In this document: one piece after another, positions 9,506 to 21,771 of the stretch
Numbering within the stretch: position 1 is the stretch's first letter
Layout: each line of letters starts with the position of its first letter
Assembly: GCA_030374805.1 (NCBI GenBank)
Contig: JARGSG010000184.1
Coordinates: forward strand, 372,001 to 436,000
DNA length: 64,000 nucleotides
Direction: 5' to 3'
Origin: Gracilaria gracilis
Taxonomy: Eukaryota; Rhodophyta; Florideophyceae; Gracilariales; Gracilariaceae
Notes under the pieces: generated by a model
Database searches by the model: none
What the model saw: the letters and a program-made list of their open reading frames with translations, nothing else
What the model was told of the DNA's origin: nothing
Translations under genes and position numbers: made by a program

Positions 9506-11373
9506 CTAATCGCTGCGCTGACCCATTGACGGGTCGGCGGACACCGTCTTTTTGTTACGTCTTGCCTTCTGCGCCTCTTCCGAGCGAGGCGTAGAAGTAG
9601 CCAACGACTTGGACGCTTGCTCACGAGGGTTCTCATCACTAACAGTGGTCTTCCCCGCAGGGGTAACTTCGTCCTCATTACTGACATTCGCCTCGACCGA
9701 GGATCCCACACGCGTATGCGTTAGCGGCGATATTCCCGATCCGGGCTCCTGTCTCTTTGAGAGCTCAAGCACGTCAGCCAATCCAGCAGATGCCGGAGCA
9801 GCCTGAACGCGATTACGTGAGTCCTCCCCCTCCTTAGGGTGCGATGCGGCAGCTGATATTACCGTAGCCAGGGGTCGAACTCGAGTTGAGTGCGTAGGTG
9901 TAGCGCGAGATGGGCTATCCTTGACTAGCTCTGATACCTCAAGTAGGTCCGATAAACCCCTTTCTTGGTGCGGGAGAATCGACGGGCGGTTCGCGCTGTC
10001 CCCGCTTGATTCCGTTCCTTCCTGTGTTGCAGGTACTCCAGTTCCGGTTTCCGGTAGCGTTACCAATTGTTGGAGTGGGCTCGGTGCCCTGTAGACGCGA
10101 TCGAGTTATATCCGTTCGTGATGGTTATTAATGTCAAGCACGACGGTGTCTCCAGACATGGAAATAACCTTGTAGGGTCCGTCCGCAATCGGCGATAACT
10201 TGTGGCGGCGTTGGTTCTCCGGGTTGTAATACTCCTTACGAAGGAACACATAATCTCCTACCTGTAAGTTAGGTAACGGTCTCCGAATTCGGCTATCAAA
10301 GTTGCGCTTGTAGGCTAGTTGAGCCCTGTCCATAGAGGCACGTGCTGCAGGTACCAGCTTGGTGAGCCATTTCTTCCACGCATCGCGGTACAAGCCCGGT
10401 GACGGGAACGTATCCAGAGTGGGCTGCGCCTCGATGGCTAGAGGAGGTGGTCTCCTCGACAGTACCAGTTCAAATGGTGAAAGTCCTGGTACCCGATGAA
10501 CCTGGGTGTTGTACGCATATGTGATAGCGTCCGTGAACTGATCCCACGTCTTGGGATGATCTGCCACATAGGATCTCAAAGCACCTAGGATGGTTCGATT
10601 ACATCTCTCTACTGTTCCGTTCGCCTTCGGATGATAAATCGTAGTGAATAAATTCCTAATATCCAGGATCCTACACACATCTTGAAAGAACTTCGAGGTG
10701 TATTGAGAGCCGTTATCGGAAAGTAACTGTACCGGTGGCCCATACACAAAGACCCAGTGGGTAACAAACGCTTGAGCCACAGCGGCTGCTGTTATCCGTT
10801 TGAGCGGCACTGTTCTAACCAATTTAGAGAACCTGTCGGTGATGACCAGTAGGTACCGGTTCCCTCGAGAGGTCTTAATCAATTCTCCAAGAATGTCAAT
10901 GGCGACGAACTCCAGCGGTGCCCGTGCGGGAAACAACGTCAACTCATTCGAGTACTTTCTTAATTTGACGTCATTCTTGGCACAAGTCTGACAGGAGCGG
11001 CGGAATGCGTAACAGTCGAACGCCATTGCGGGCCAATAGAAGTCCCTTCTTAAGGTTAGATAAAGCTTCTTTCCTCCCGGGTGGGCTCCCAACTTCACAT
11101 AGTGAGACAAGTGTAGTACGCGACTCTGTAAGGAGTGAGGTACCACCATTTGTGGGTTGGTTTCAACAGTTCGCACCAAGTAGCCTTGGTCATTCACCTG
11201 GAAAGGTATCCTATACCCACCGTTCAGACGGGCCCTAATCTGTGTACAAAAAGGATCCACCTGCTGTTCCCGTATCATCTCCTCGGGCGAGATCGGTACA
11301 AATGACCCGGTATCCGGTTCTACCGTCTGTGTGGCGAGAATATCGTCACACACATCATCCGATAGGATTCTGT
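9506..11373 (-). pseudogene. Chromovirus pol: integrase and Ser/Pro-rich linker
   Basis: The integrase frame enters from a frameshift near 11360 after RNase H. It has the HHCC zinc domain (HLSHYVKLGAH, later CQTCAKND). The catalytic triad is present: D in VAIDILGEL, D in LLSDNGSQYTS, E in HPKANGTVERCNRTI. A C-terminal SH3-like GPY-type module (DGPYKVIS) precedes an in-frame TAA at 10106-10108. The same frame resumes immediately (LDRVYRAPSPLQQLVTL) and continues to 9506 as a polar Ser/Thr/Glu-rich linker. The integrase core itself has no missing catalytic residue. The stop looks like a point mutation. Confidence 0.88.
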
Positions 11374-13788
11374 CTTCCCCTTATCGAGGTCACCAACCAT
11401 AAAGCATGGTATCTCTTCCGTGTCCTCGGTGGGTTCAGCTTCTGCTGCAGTGCCAAAGCGGGATAGAGCGTCTGCCTGCAAGTTCAAGGAGCCTTTCTTG
11501 TACACTACTTCAAAGTCAAATTCCGAGAGTCGGAGTCTCCATCTTATCAGTCGACCCGAGGGTTCGGTAATTTCCATGAGCCAGCGTAGGCAAGAATGAT
11601 CCGTGTGTACCCGAAAATGGGTTCCCATCAAGTATGGTCTCAACGTTGAGAGGACCCATACAATGGCAAGGCATTCCTTCTCCGAAACGGAGTAATTCCG
11701 TTCGTGCACATTCAGTGATCTCGACCAATACCCAATAGGGTGACGTTTGCCAGACTCTTTCACCTTGAACAACGCACAACCAACTTGGTTCGCATTCGCA
11801 TCAGTGTCAACCTCGTAGGGTAAGCCGGGTTTTGGCAGGGCCAAGATTGGTGGCGACGTTACAGCTTCAATTAGTGCCGCAAATGCGGACGCTTCCGCAT
11901 CGCCAAAGGGTTCCAATTCCACTGGTATTCTTTTCATCAGGAGTTTGTTCAACGGCGAAGCGATATCCGAAAAGTTCGGCACGAAACGACGGTAAACGTT
12001 ACACAGGCCTAAGAAGGATCGAAGCTCAGTTTGAGTTCTTGGGTGGTTCGCCTCTTTCAAGGATTTTACCCGCACCTCTTCAATTGAGAGCTTCCCTGGG
12101 GGAATAATATGCCCAAGATACTTAACCGATTCGGTGAAAAACTCGCACTTCCTAAGCTTCAAGGTAATCCCTGCGTCCCGTAAAACGGTCATAACTTCCC
12201 ATAAATGGGTGAGATGGTCCTCCATGTTCTTGGAAAAGACGACGATGTCGTCCAAGTACACCAAACAGGTGGTCCACTTGAATCTAGCCAGGAGGATATC
12301 AACCGCTCGCTGAAACGTTGCGGGGGCGTTCGTTAACCCAAAGGGCATTCTCCGAAAACGGTACAGGCCTTGATGGCACACGAAGGCCGTCTTATTCTTA
12401 TCTTCTTCCCTTATGGGCACTTTCCAGTATCCCCAATTGGCATCTAAAGTGGTAAACACTTTCGCGCTCCCTAGAGAATCGATATATTCGTCCATACGGG
12501 GTATCGGGTATACGTCTTTCACTGTAACCGCGTTTAACTTTCGGTAATCGATACAAAATCCCCATGGTCCATCCGGCTTCGGCACCAAAACAACTGGTGA
12601 CGCCCAAGGAGATTGAGCGGGCTCAATAACGCCGGCTCGGAGCATCTTCTCGACTTGAGATTTTTCCTCTTCTCGGGCCTTCGGTCCTGCCCTGTAAGGG
12701 TGTTGCGCAATGGGCCGAGTGTTCGGAAGTAGATCGATGCAATGCTCTGTGACTCCAATTGTTCCGAGAGTACCATCCCACATGGGCGTAAACTCGCGGA
12801 GCATATCGCGTAGCTTCTCCCGATGGGACCCCAGTACGTGCTCCAAATTGAGCTTCATTAACTCCTTAACAGGGTTCGTCTGTTCAGTGCCAGGTGGCAA
12901 CGGCTTAACCTCAAAAGGAGCTGGGGTGTCTGAACCCGAGTTCTTCTGGGTATCATCCGTACCGGCTTCAAGCGACTCATTCCGTAATTCGGCGAATTCG
13001 GCGGCCTCCTCCCCCTCCTTAGGGTCAGATACACCGAGCACGGTTCCAATCGGAATCTTCGTGGGTATCACTGCAGCGGGGTGCGGTAGTACCGTGCCAA
13101 TTACTTGGTTCTTTGTTAACCATTGTTTGGTTTTGCCAAGATTGGCGACGAGGACCTTAAAGGCTTCATCCGGTTGAATCGTTACGACTCCATTAGCCAA
13201 AGCGATCTGGCGCTCTTCGTATAGTGCCGGTGACGGCTGCACTGTGGGTAGACCAAACTGTTTGGTGACGACTTCAACCCACACCTGGGACTCCGGCGGA
13301 AGGTGCACAGATTTGAGCACGTGCAACTTCGTTGATGCCACTGTGCCTTTGGTAGGCTGGTGTGCAACCGGAAGCGGTACGTGTTTCCGCGTAGCGGCTC
13401 GCAGAGGTCTCCGGACAATCGGAATTATTGAACCGTCTTCCATTTCTATGGTACGCTTCCGAGGACGGATATTTTCTACAAACCTCTCACAGAAATCTCA
13501 ACTCAGTATAACTGGTGCGGCTAGTGAATCGCAAACGACGAAATCTACCTTCACGAGATGCCTTCCTAATTTTACCAGGAGCGAAATGTAACCAGCCGTA
13601 CTAATCGGATTGTTGTTGGCATCCGAAATATCCATTGATGGACCGTAACGAACACGTTCTTGAAGAGCAGGCGGTATCAGTTTCCTGTGAATAAGGTTAG
13701 GAGCAGCGCCTGTGTCTAGAACCGACAACTGACGAACCATAAAATGTTCTGAAAGGCCGAGATCGGCGTAAACTTTATAATTCCGTTG
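11320..13788 (-). pseudogene. Chromovirus pol: protease, reverse transcriptase, RNase H
   Basis: The protease piece (about 13788-13501) has the active site LDTGAAPNLI. An in-frame TGA at 13498-13500 separates it from the 707-codon RT/RNase H frame, which continues in the same register (DFCERFVENIRPRKR). RT has WASPVVLVPKPDG, FTTLDANWGYWKV, MPFGLTNAPATFQ and the catalytic YLDD box (LVYLDDIVVFS). RNase H follows, with DTDANANQVGCAL, SVSEKECLAI and HTDHSCLRWL. All RT catalytic aspartates are present. The frame ends at 11320 after a shift relative to integrase near 11360. Upstream, another shift near 13785 separates it from the gag-side frame. Confidence 0.9.
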
Positions 13789-13993
13789 GCCATAACCAGG
13801 ATTCTATCCGGGAGACGGGGATTACGGGCCCGTATCCACGGTCGACAAAGAACACAAAAGTGTTCCGAATCCACGTCGGTGGCTGCCATTTTCCTTGATA
13901 GGATCGTAACAGTCGGGGAGCGAAGCGGAGGCGCCTCGGGCGTCTTCTGCGTCGACGTGGAAGACGCCCCTCCCGTCGGGGAGACTCCCATAC

Positions 13994-16157
13994 TTAGTTT
14001 TTCGGAGCCGGAACCGCCTGATGCGGGCGATTTCCCTCTGCGGGACCTAACTGATTCCCATTTACCGGTTCGCGACGCTGAGCCTGAAGGTTATTCTGCG
14101 CGAAGGCAGGGTTACCATGCATGGTTCCAGCAGCTCCCTGAAGGGCCAAAGAATGCTTAGCGCCTTCATAGGATGTTCTGGGGACCCGTGCCTGTTCCTC
14201 GGGGGTCAGAGACTCGAATTGAGTGACGATCTTCAACCTATCCCGTGCCGGAACCGTGCACTGCGGTGAGATATGACCAAATTCATAACATTCGTAGCAG
14301 ATCACTGCGGTTGAACCATCGGTGGCACGCGCTATAACACGACACGGCTGGGTGCTATCCCTCCATCCTGGGCCAGTTGTCCTCATCACGCGACCTCCAT
14401 AGGATATCGGTGCTGCCGGAACTCGGCGGTCCTGAGCATACAGGGCTGGATCGCATTCCGTAGAGGGCACCGTGGTTGACGGCAATTCCGAGGTGGCAAT
14501 TGAAGTGCCGATAGAACTCGGATTACTACCTAAGACGTGCACATTATCCATGTCCATACTGGCTTCATTCCCATATGAAAGGGCCAGAGAAGAGTCAGAA
14601 TTATTGGCAAACAGTACCTTACGAGGCTTCGACTTGGAGGGACGCCGAGCTCGGAGCGTATCCCCTTCAGCCTGGGCGTACTGTACCAATTCCAAATAGG
14701 TTATCTTCCGATTCTCCTCCCGATAACGGGCTACCAGTGCCCGAATCGCGGGATTTGAACCATCGACAAAAATCGCACATCTTTCCTGTGAGGGATGAAC
14801 ATTACCACAGCGGTGGAAAGCCTTATTCAGGCGCGTTGAATAAGCCGTTTCCGTTTCTTCCGGACGTTGCTTCAGTTCCCTAAGGGCCGACGTAGCCTGC
14901 TGAATGGCATGACCAGTAGCGTATGACCTTAAGAGGTAATGAACCGCTTCGGGCCAACAAGTAACGCCGCCTTCCGAGGCTCTTGACGATCCAAGGATCG
15001 AATTAACTGGTCTTCAGCCTGACCTTTCAGGTAAGAGGGGAGGGTAATGTACGCCTGTCCCTCCGTCATTCCGAGAATATCGGCTTCATGAACGAACCTA
15101 GAGAGGAAATCCAGCACCCGGATGGGGTCTTCTCCTGTAAATTCGCGATTCTTGAGTGTCACGCTGAGCTTACGGATGTGGGCCCTCACCTTTTCGGTAC
15201 TTCTAGAGGTTCTCTTCCCTTCGGACTTCTGTAACCGATAGTAACGGTACGATAACAACTTCCGATAAAGCGGATTCGTAGGCTTCAACTCCTTAAGACC
15301 AGGACACTTAGCTCCCTTCTCCCGGGTACGAATTGCACCTTGAGAGGTAAACGTGGCCCTTGAACGGGACGATCGAGAGTGTCGACGACGACTACCTTCC
15401 GAGGCAGCGGACGATGACGACGATGACGAGCTGTCCGAGCTGCCAGATTCAGAGTCAGAGTCAGAGGAATCCACGTGGTGGCGAAACTCTTTTGGGGACT
15501 TGCGATGGCTCTTCTTATCAGAGTGATGAACGAAATCTTTCGAAACAGACTTCTCCCGTGGGGGGACTTCTACTTCTTCATCCATCCTAATAGTGGCTTC
15601 GAGGGTACCCAGACGAGCGTGAATTCGATCCGTTGTGGCACGGAACTGCTCCATTGTCCGATGACAGGCATCTACGAAACCCTGTGGGGAACCAAAGCAC
15701 TCCAGAATTGAGTTCATTTCCGGTCTCAGGAGCCGGATTTCTCCCGAAACATCTCTCATTTGAGCGTCTTTCACTTCCTCGCGAAGCGATTCGATCTCCT
15801 TTTTGAGTGCAGCTTGAGAGCTAGCTCTCACCGCACTCTGGGCCTCAAGCATGCGAACTTGAGTATCCAATTCGGATAATACTGCGTCACTTGCCGCAGC
15901 AGCGGATAAGGATCCTTCCAGAGGAATGGAAGGGGGCCCGGCCACTGGGGCATCAGATGTCTTCGACGGTTGTTTCCAGCTCCCGGATCTCTTCTCTTTC
16001 ACCGGTAGCGGTTCAGGAACTGACCGTGCTTGCGGGGGTAAATAAGAACCAACAGAACGGGCCTTGGACGGACTTGGCCGTTTTCCGGATGCCGTTCCAG
16101 TGACAGAAACAAACCCAAGCGGGGAAACATATTCAAGAACAACAACAAACTTCTAGT
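13994..16157 (-). pseudogene. Chromovirus gag with CCHC zinc knuckle
   Basis: The frame opens at about 16157 without an in-frame ATG before the first GTG (16002); a nearby ATG is in another frame and soon stops. The N-terminus is predicted coiled coil, followed by a Ser/Asp run and an Arg/Ser-rich segment. The capsid region (EFTGEDPIRVLDFLSRFV, YLKGQAEDQL) matches Retrotrans_gag. Near 14955 the frame shifts by one base; the new frame (PEAVHYLLRSYATGHAIQQA, RPEETETAYSTRLNKAF) continues the same domain. The zinc knuckle is CYECYEFGHISPQC (CX2CX4HX4C). A stop at 13994 ends this frame. A further open piece in a third frame (13991-13716) probably belongs to the gag-pol junction. Confidence 0.85.
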
Positions 16158-16220
16158 TTCGAACTCTTATGAGTACTACTTCAATTAAACCTCCTTTTCA
16201 GGCTCTAGTCCACTAGACTC

Positions 16221-16238
16221 TTCTAAGTCGGGAGACCA
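16221..16238 (-). other. Primer-binding site of the chromovirus
   Basis: On the minus strand, three bases after the LTR, the sequence is TGGTCTCCCGACTTAGAA. Its complement would be a tRNA 3' end TTCTAAGTCGGGAGACCA: CCA, discriminator A, a 7-nt acceptor strand, a 5-nt T-stem strand and the end of a T-loop. I cannot name the tRNA; it is not the tRNA-Arg or tRNA-Gly in this window. Confidence 0.75.
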
Positions 16239-16241
16239 GAA

Positions 16242-17238
16242 TGTAGAGCAAACCCCAAAGAGGGTACGTGTCCACCAGGGTGTCCGAGTCCTGCTCCCAC
16301 AAAAGGGCGAACTCAGAAGTAGAGCCCTCTGCCCGTGCGCGTGCCGCGTGGCAGCCGGGTGTAAACCGGAGACGGTACTGGAATAACCTGCAGAGGTAAA
16401 GAAGAGCGTGGGCCTTGAGAGAAATAACCGACGACGGATCAAGAGAGAACGAATCTAGAAGTGGAGCGAACGGTGCCGTAAGACGGTGTAATGCTCCTAC
16501 GGAGAACCACACGAGCGAAGCTACGGCCCGTGCCAACGGCGGGAACAGGGCCGATAGCGGAACGAGACACACACACACGCGTGTCCAAATATAACTCTAT
16601 ACAGAGGCGGAAGCGAGACCTGCACCAGGAAAACGATGAACTGAACAAAGATCCGGTACTTTGGTGAATGACAACAAATACAACCTGATACTGGGGTAAT
16701 TAGCAAAACAAGCCAGAGACTGGTAGTAAAAAACTTCCTTAGGGACCCTGAGGGGTGATTGTACCGAGACCAGTCGTGGTTACTCTCCTTAGAGGAGCCG
16801 TGAACCTACGTAGGCAGTAGCAACCATAGCCCAGCCTTCGGGATGAAGACCACGTACTTCACGAAGAAGATACGACTCAGGTGAGTTTTACTTAGTGGCT
16901 CCATGGCGAGATCGCCAGAGCATATATACTATCTACTGTATCTAGGGCTGCGCACTCCCACGAGGGCTCTACACGTGGACAACCCAGTGTCAGGGTGCAA
17001 CAGTATCTACCCAGCGGGTGTGACGCCAAATATTTGGACAAATATGCCACAAGGCCCTACTGTACACCTATTTCATAGGTTCTATCCCCGATTCACATAA
17101 CAAGGTACGTCCCAACAATATTTCCAATTTCACCCGAAACGGGGTCCATATTCATAGTCTGACACGTCAGGGCTCAATGGATAGAGCTCCATTATGAGAA
17201 CCTTCATTGTGCCGACATCGCATTGCCATTGCTCCACA
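16242..17238 (-). repeat. LTR of the chromovirus (5' LTR in sense orientation)
   Basis: 997 bp, TGTAGAGC to GCTCCACA on the plus strand. The sense transcript should start here and run leftward. It matches the left LTR at about 99%. Confidence 0.95.
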
Positions 17239-17243
17239 CGTTT
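17239..17243. repeat. Target-site duplication, right copy (CGTTT)
   Basis: CGTTT directly follows the right LTR and matches 5255-5259. The pair fixes the element boundaries. Confidence 0.93.
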
Positions 17244-18012
17244 CACGTCCGCACTTGCAAAGATTATTTGTTACAAAGCCGGGACAATATAAAGGGCTAT
17301 TATGCGGAACGTTAGTGTTACTCGTGTAGAGAAGTCGCGTTCTGCCTTGCCTTGCGGCCGTTGGCTAGTTGCATCATTTTTTGAGTCCATTTTGTCACTC
17401 TTTGTAGTAAAATCGTAAAGGTACGTAAAGTAGATCCAGTCGACGCAATGTGGAGGAGTCAAGAGAAAAGTTGGACAGAGATAAATCGCCTGTAAAAGTG
17501 TGAAAACTTGGATTTTGGCCTGGGGTGCTAGAGGTTATGGTGGATGTTGTGCAACTCGTTGACCAAAGTCCAGTAGCTATACGGCAAGGATATCACGAAC
17601 ATCGAATTTGTGAGCAACACTGTTGTGCAGTTGTTTGGCTGGAACTCCCTCAAAGGTGTTGCTTTGTCATACATAGAGCTGCTTTGCGATTGGTGTAAAG
17701 ACTAGTTTTGCATAAGTATGGTGGACTCTGTATATGCATATTGTGCATGGTGAAAAGTAAAACGTGACCCTTTTTGCTTTTCTCCAAAACTGGAACGAAA
17801 AGGGAGCAGACGCCTGTGACTGGCAAAATTTTGGCGTGAGCCGTGTGACGGGAGGGTCATGGAGAAATTTATTGAAGTTGTGTTTCACTGCCACAGTGTG
17901 ATCATCACACAGAGACATAGATCTCAATACCAACATTTCGTACGCCCCTTTAACGCCTTGAAGAACATCACCATACCCCATTGCCTTCTCCTACTCTTCT
18001 TCCTTGCACCAA
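17244..18012. other. Spacer between chromovirus and decayed hAT gene
   Basis: No supportable gene on either strand. It probably contains the 5' region of the following hAT element; terminal repeats were not identified. Confidence 0.5.
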
Positions 18013-21000
18013 ATGTCAACAACAAGGTTGAACAACCATCCCACTCCAGATGATGACGGGCAGCTACCCACGGAAATCAAAGCAAAATCGTTAATCGCAA
18101 AACAGCAAGAGCTCCAACGCCGTCGAAGGTCGAAAAAGAATGGAAGGGGATCTAGCACCAAAACATCTATATGGAGCACTTATGCTGCGTTGGTAACAAA
18201 TATAAACAATCACCCGCAGTTTGAGTGCCATATCTGCAGCTTTAGAGGCTCGCTCAACAAATGTCTCTCTACATCAAACATTATAGACCATTACGTTACG
18301 AAACATATGAAGACGCGTAAAAAGCTATTGCTTCTAATCAAAAGTAATGCTACACCCGGTGCAATACAGTCTGTTATATCTGGGGCTTCTATGCAGTGGA
18401 ATCGTAATCAACGAGCAGGGCAATTGAACTTCAAAGCAGCAGCAAAAGAAGACAATAATAATGGTGGTGAGAATGCTATCGATTGTTATGTCGAACGTAA
18501 AGTACTGCACACAGTTGGTGCGGTAATGTTTGCATGTGCTACGGAGACTCCGATATCGAGAATTGGATCACCTCTTCTGCAAGAGCTGGTGGATGTTTTT
18601 GGCGGTCGCATGCATTTCTCCAGTAAAACTGCGCTGGACAAAGCACTTTTCGATACATACAAGTCGGTTTGCCGGATTTTAAGAAACTCAGCTAGTGCTG
18701 CAAAGACTGGGAGTCTTACTGTCGATGGCTGGAGCGCAGCATTGGGTGCACCCATTCTTGGCATGACTTGGCATTTTATTGATGATGATTGGAAGTTGCG
18801 CAGCTTTCCAATTTCCACACTGAACATTGGAGATGCATCCAAGAACTCAGAGCAGCTTAAGGCTATCATGGAAAATGTTTTGAATGAAAGTCCTGTGGTT
18901 GGAAGTGATCAGATTCAAGTTTCTACCGCTACAAGCGATAATGAAGCCGCCACTGCTCTTGCGGTAGATTTGCTAACGAACTACGTGGGAGCAGTTCGTT
19001 GCGTTGTGCACACAATCGCGCTCGCCGTCAATGACGTTTTTGAAGAGGGAACTCCATGGCAAAAGTTCTTGAGTCATGTCAACAAGATGACTTCGTATTT
19101 TAATTACCACTCTAAAGCTTCACAGTTGTTATTTCAAAAACAACTTGAGGAAGGGGTCTCTAATGATCGATTACAGAACCTCAAACTCGACATTCCTACA
19201 AGGTGGCATTCACGACTTGGTGCCATGCTTACATATCTCACGCGTAGCAGAACAATTGAATCTGTCGTGCAGGAGTTAGAGATTGGCCCTGAAGCATTAC
19301 CGCAGCTTTCTACCGAACAAGAAAATACTATGGCTGAGTTTGTGTTTGTTCTCGCAGAGGCACGACGCGTATCCCGTCAATTAGAAGCGGACAAGAAAGT
19401 AACACTGTCAACAGCTCTTCGTTTGTTGCGGGAGCTTTGTGAAACGCTTCAGATAATGGCCGGTCACATGGAACCATTTGATGAAACCTACAGCAATACT
19501 TCTGAGGCTCTCAACGATCTGGATGGTGTGTGAGGATCTGTGGCTTTATATTGTCGGCCAAGGTGCGCCAGGGCAGACAAAGAACGTGACACTGCTCGAC
19601 TGTGCCATTTGCAAAAACAGCACTCCCGAATGCTTGCGTTGCAATGAGAAGAAAGAATTGAAGCGCGCTTGGGTGATATTTGGAAACCAGTTAATGACAC
19701 AGCCGCAAATTGGAGGCCGGAAGAGTCTACCCTGTTTGAATTAATTGAGAATCTGGATAGTACGTTGCTAATAAATGCTCCACCACAGCCATTTTGAAAG
19801 CCACGTCGAGTACTGCTCTTTCATATTGCCGCAATTCTCGATTTCAACGAATGTGGGCTCGACTTTTTAGATGCCACCGTGAGCAAAAAGAAGGAGTACA
19901 AGACATTGGTTCACAAAGCAGTTGTAAGAGAAGCAGTAGAATTAGAGAGCACTTTGTGCTCAAAGGAGCAAGAGCTAAAGGTGGTTTTCCGTTTGTTCCA
20001 CAATGATATGATATCTACTTTGGAGTCATTTGGACGACAAGAGCCGTATACTACACAGTCCGTGACGTTCGGGCACATTTTAACACGATAGAGAAACCAT
20101 GTATTTTGCAGAGATTTCAATCTTTTTCTGTTGCACAGCGGCTTTTCTGAGGACTCCCAGAACACAGAACTCGAGACTGAGGTGCATTCTTCGTCATGGC
20201 CACCACGCGGCTAAACACGCTTCGATAACTCGAGCCTAACCGCACTTCATGCCTGCGCCTTATCTTTGGCGTTCATGTTGAAGCCAACCATTGGCCGATA
20301 ATTACCAACGAAATTCCGGGACCAAGATTCGCGCAACGCGCCAAAACCACCAGTAATAAGACTTCCCTCCTGCGGCGTGTAGCGATAACTCTCTTTGGCT
20401 GCCGGTGCTTCCTCTCCGACGGTATGCGGCTCATATTTGTCAATAATGACGTTTGGATCTTATGAACACGGGCTGACTATGCGCTGGAGCGGTCGCAAGC
20501 TCATCCGACCCACAATGACACAGAAGGGGCTCACATGTTGCAAAATGTCTATGCCACCCGTTTCCGAGGCTTACATTCTATAAAGCAGCACCGTAGAATT
20601 TATAAGATTGCGAAAAGGTAACTGTGATGGGCAAGGTTTCCTTGCCTACTGCATATGTGACAAACTGGCTTCCCGTACAGGAAAAGTTGGAAGCAAAATT
20701 GTAGTGCAGCTGCAGCTTGCTCGTCGACTCTACTGGCGCTATTCAAGAGGACATGCTAAGTGTGGTAGAGTTCGTTTGGCATCTGCAGTAAAGGAATTTG
20801 ATCTAAACGCTTCGGACTCAGAGGACGATGTATTGTCTGGGATGGGAGACTTTTCGTTTTTAGAAGCTCTTTGTAACGCAGTGCAACGAATATATGCCAA
20901 TAGATTTGATGCATATTGTCGAACTGTAACACCAGACCTCTATAGCGTCTGGGTGCTTACTTGCAGTAGCATAGCAGAGCTTTTTGCTGATTGTGTAAAT

Positions 21001-21771
21001 GAGAGCGGCGTGTTGAAAAATTACTGCAGTTTGCGCTACGAAGATAAGAAGCTTGGATCTCTTGGAACGTGGGAGGACAACGAACAATATGTTGAGGGTC
21101 GTTTTCTCGAAAGCTGTTGAGAGGGTTCACAAGCTGGATTTTGTCCAAATGGGTTAGGATCGGGTAGTACTTGTTTCGAACTCATGGCCGTGCCGGTGTT
21201 TCCTCTTTGAAGATTTGAAACTGAAAGTTTGTGAGAGGTTAGGCCATTGTGATGCCGAGGATTGTGGGGTAGCGCTGAAAACGTCGCTTCTACATATGAA
21301 GAGTAGTGCAGCTCAGGAGCCGTCGGGCAGAGGGAAGAGCGCAAGATGTCCACGGAGGTCACCATCTTTGGCGACAGCGCAGACGTTCGCTGGCGAGACA
21401 TCACAGGCGTTTTTTTAATGAATTTCACAATTATTTCAAAGGTCACGGACTGTACAGTGGCATTTTAAAAATCAACAAACGAAAAGCATAGGCTGATAAG
21501 TTTAGTCTTTTTTAATATGGTTGCCCGTGCTGTGTTGTCCGAACAAGCATCTTCAGCCTCTGCGGAACATTTGTTTAGCAACTTACGTTGCGTGGAAGGT
21601 AATCAGCGTCAGTCTGTGCTTTCGGGAACACTAGAAATGACCAAAGTTATTCGTGCTTACGTGAAAAGTGAGTTGGAAGCCCATGGTTCACCCCAGATTA
21701 GTATTCTGCATCCAAAAGCGGCTGTATTTTGGAAAACTATTCAAGAGGTAGCGCGACATGCAAATATGTGA
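18013..21771 (+). pseudogene. hAT-superfamily transposase, decayed
   Basis: The first 506 codons are intact from ATG 18013 to TGA at 19531-19533. A BED-like zinc finger (FECHICSF...NIIDHYVTKHMK) is followed by the hAT core (LTVDGWSAALGAPILG, VRCVVHTIALAVNDVF, DIPTRWHSRLGAML). Downstream, family-like sequence continues in other frames with stops (GDIWKPVNDTAANWRPEEST about 19670-19790; KKKEYKTLVHKAVVREAVEL about 19885-20091). The hAT C-terminal dimerisation segment (SSASAEHLFSNLRCVEGN) ends at 21771. Between 20095 and 21500 the sequence is degraded or holds an insertion, including a 170-codon open stretch (20608-21120) that I do not recognise. The copy should be inactive. Confidence 0.8.

Larger units (their letters stand above)
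5260..17238 (-). mobile_element. Full-length Ty3/Gypsy chromodomain LTR retrotransposon, 11,979 bp
   Basis: The element is bounded by two 997-bp LTRs (TG...CA) and CGTTT target duplications. On the minus strand the order is LTR, primer-binding site, gag with CCHC knuckle, protease, reverse transcriptase, RNase H, integrase, linker, chromodomain, then an antisense ORF, polypurine tract and LTR. Protease before RT and integrase last is Ty3/Gypsy order; the chromodomain places it with the chromoviruses. I count about 10 differences between the LTRs (about 99% identity), so insertion is recent. The coding region nevertheless has at least four frameshifts or stops: near 14955, near 13785, TGA at 13498-13500, a shift near 11360, and TAA at 10106-10108. 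The copy is therefore probably not autonomous as sequenced. Confidence 0.96.

Noticed and set aside
14743-14765. tRNA-like box B (minus strand GGTTCAAATCC) inside the chromovirus
   Set aside because: The flanking bases do not form a T stem and the sequence is in-frame gag coding.
20608-21120. Independent 170-codon gene inside the decayed hAT
   Set aside because: It starts at TTG, has no recognised domain, and lies between hAT remnants; kept as part of the pseudogene region.
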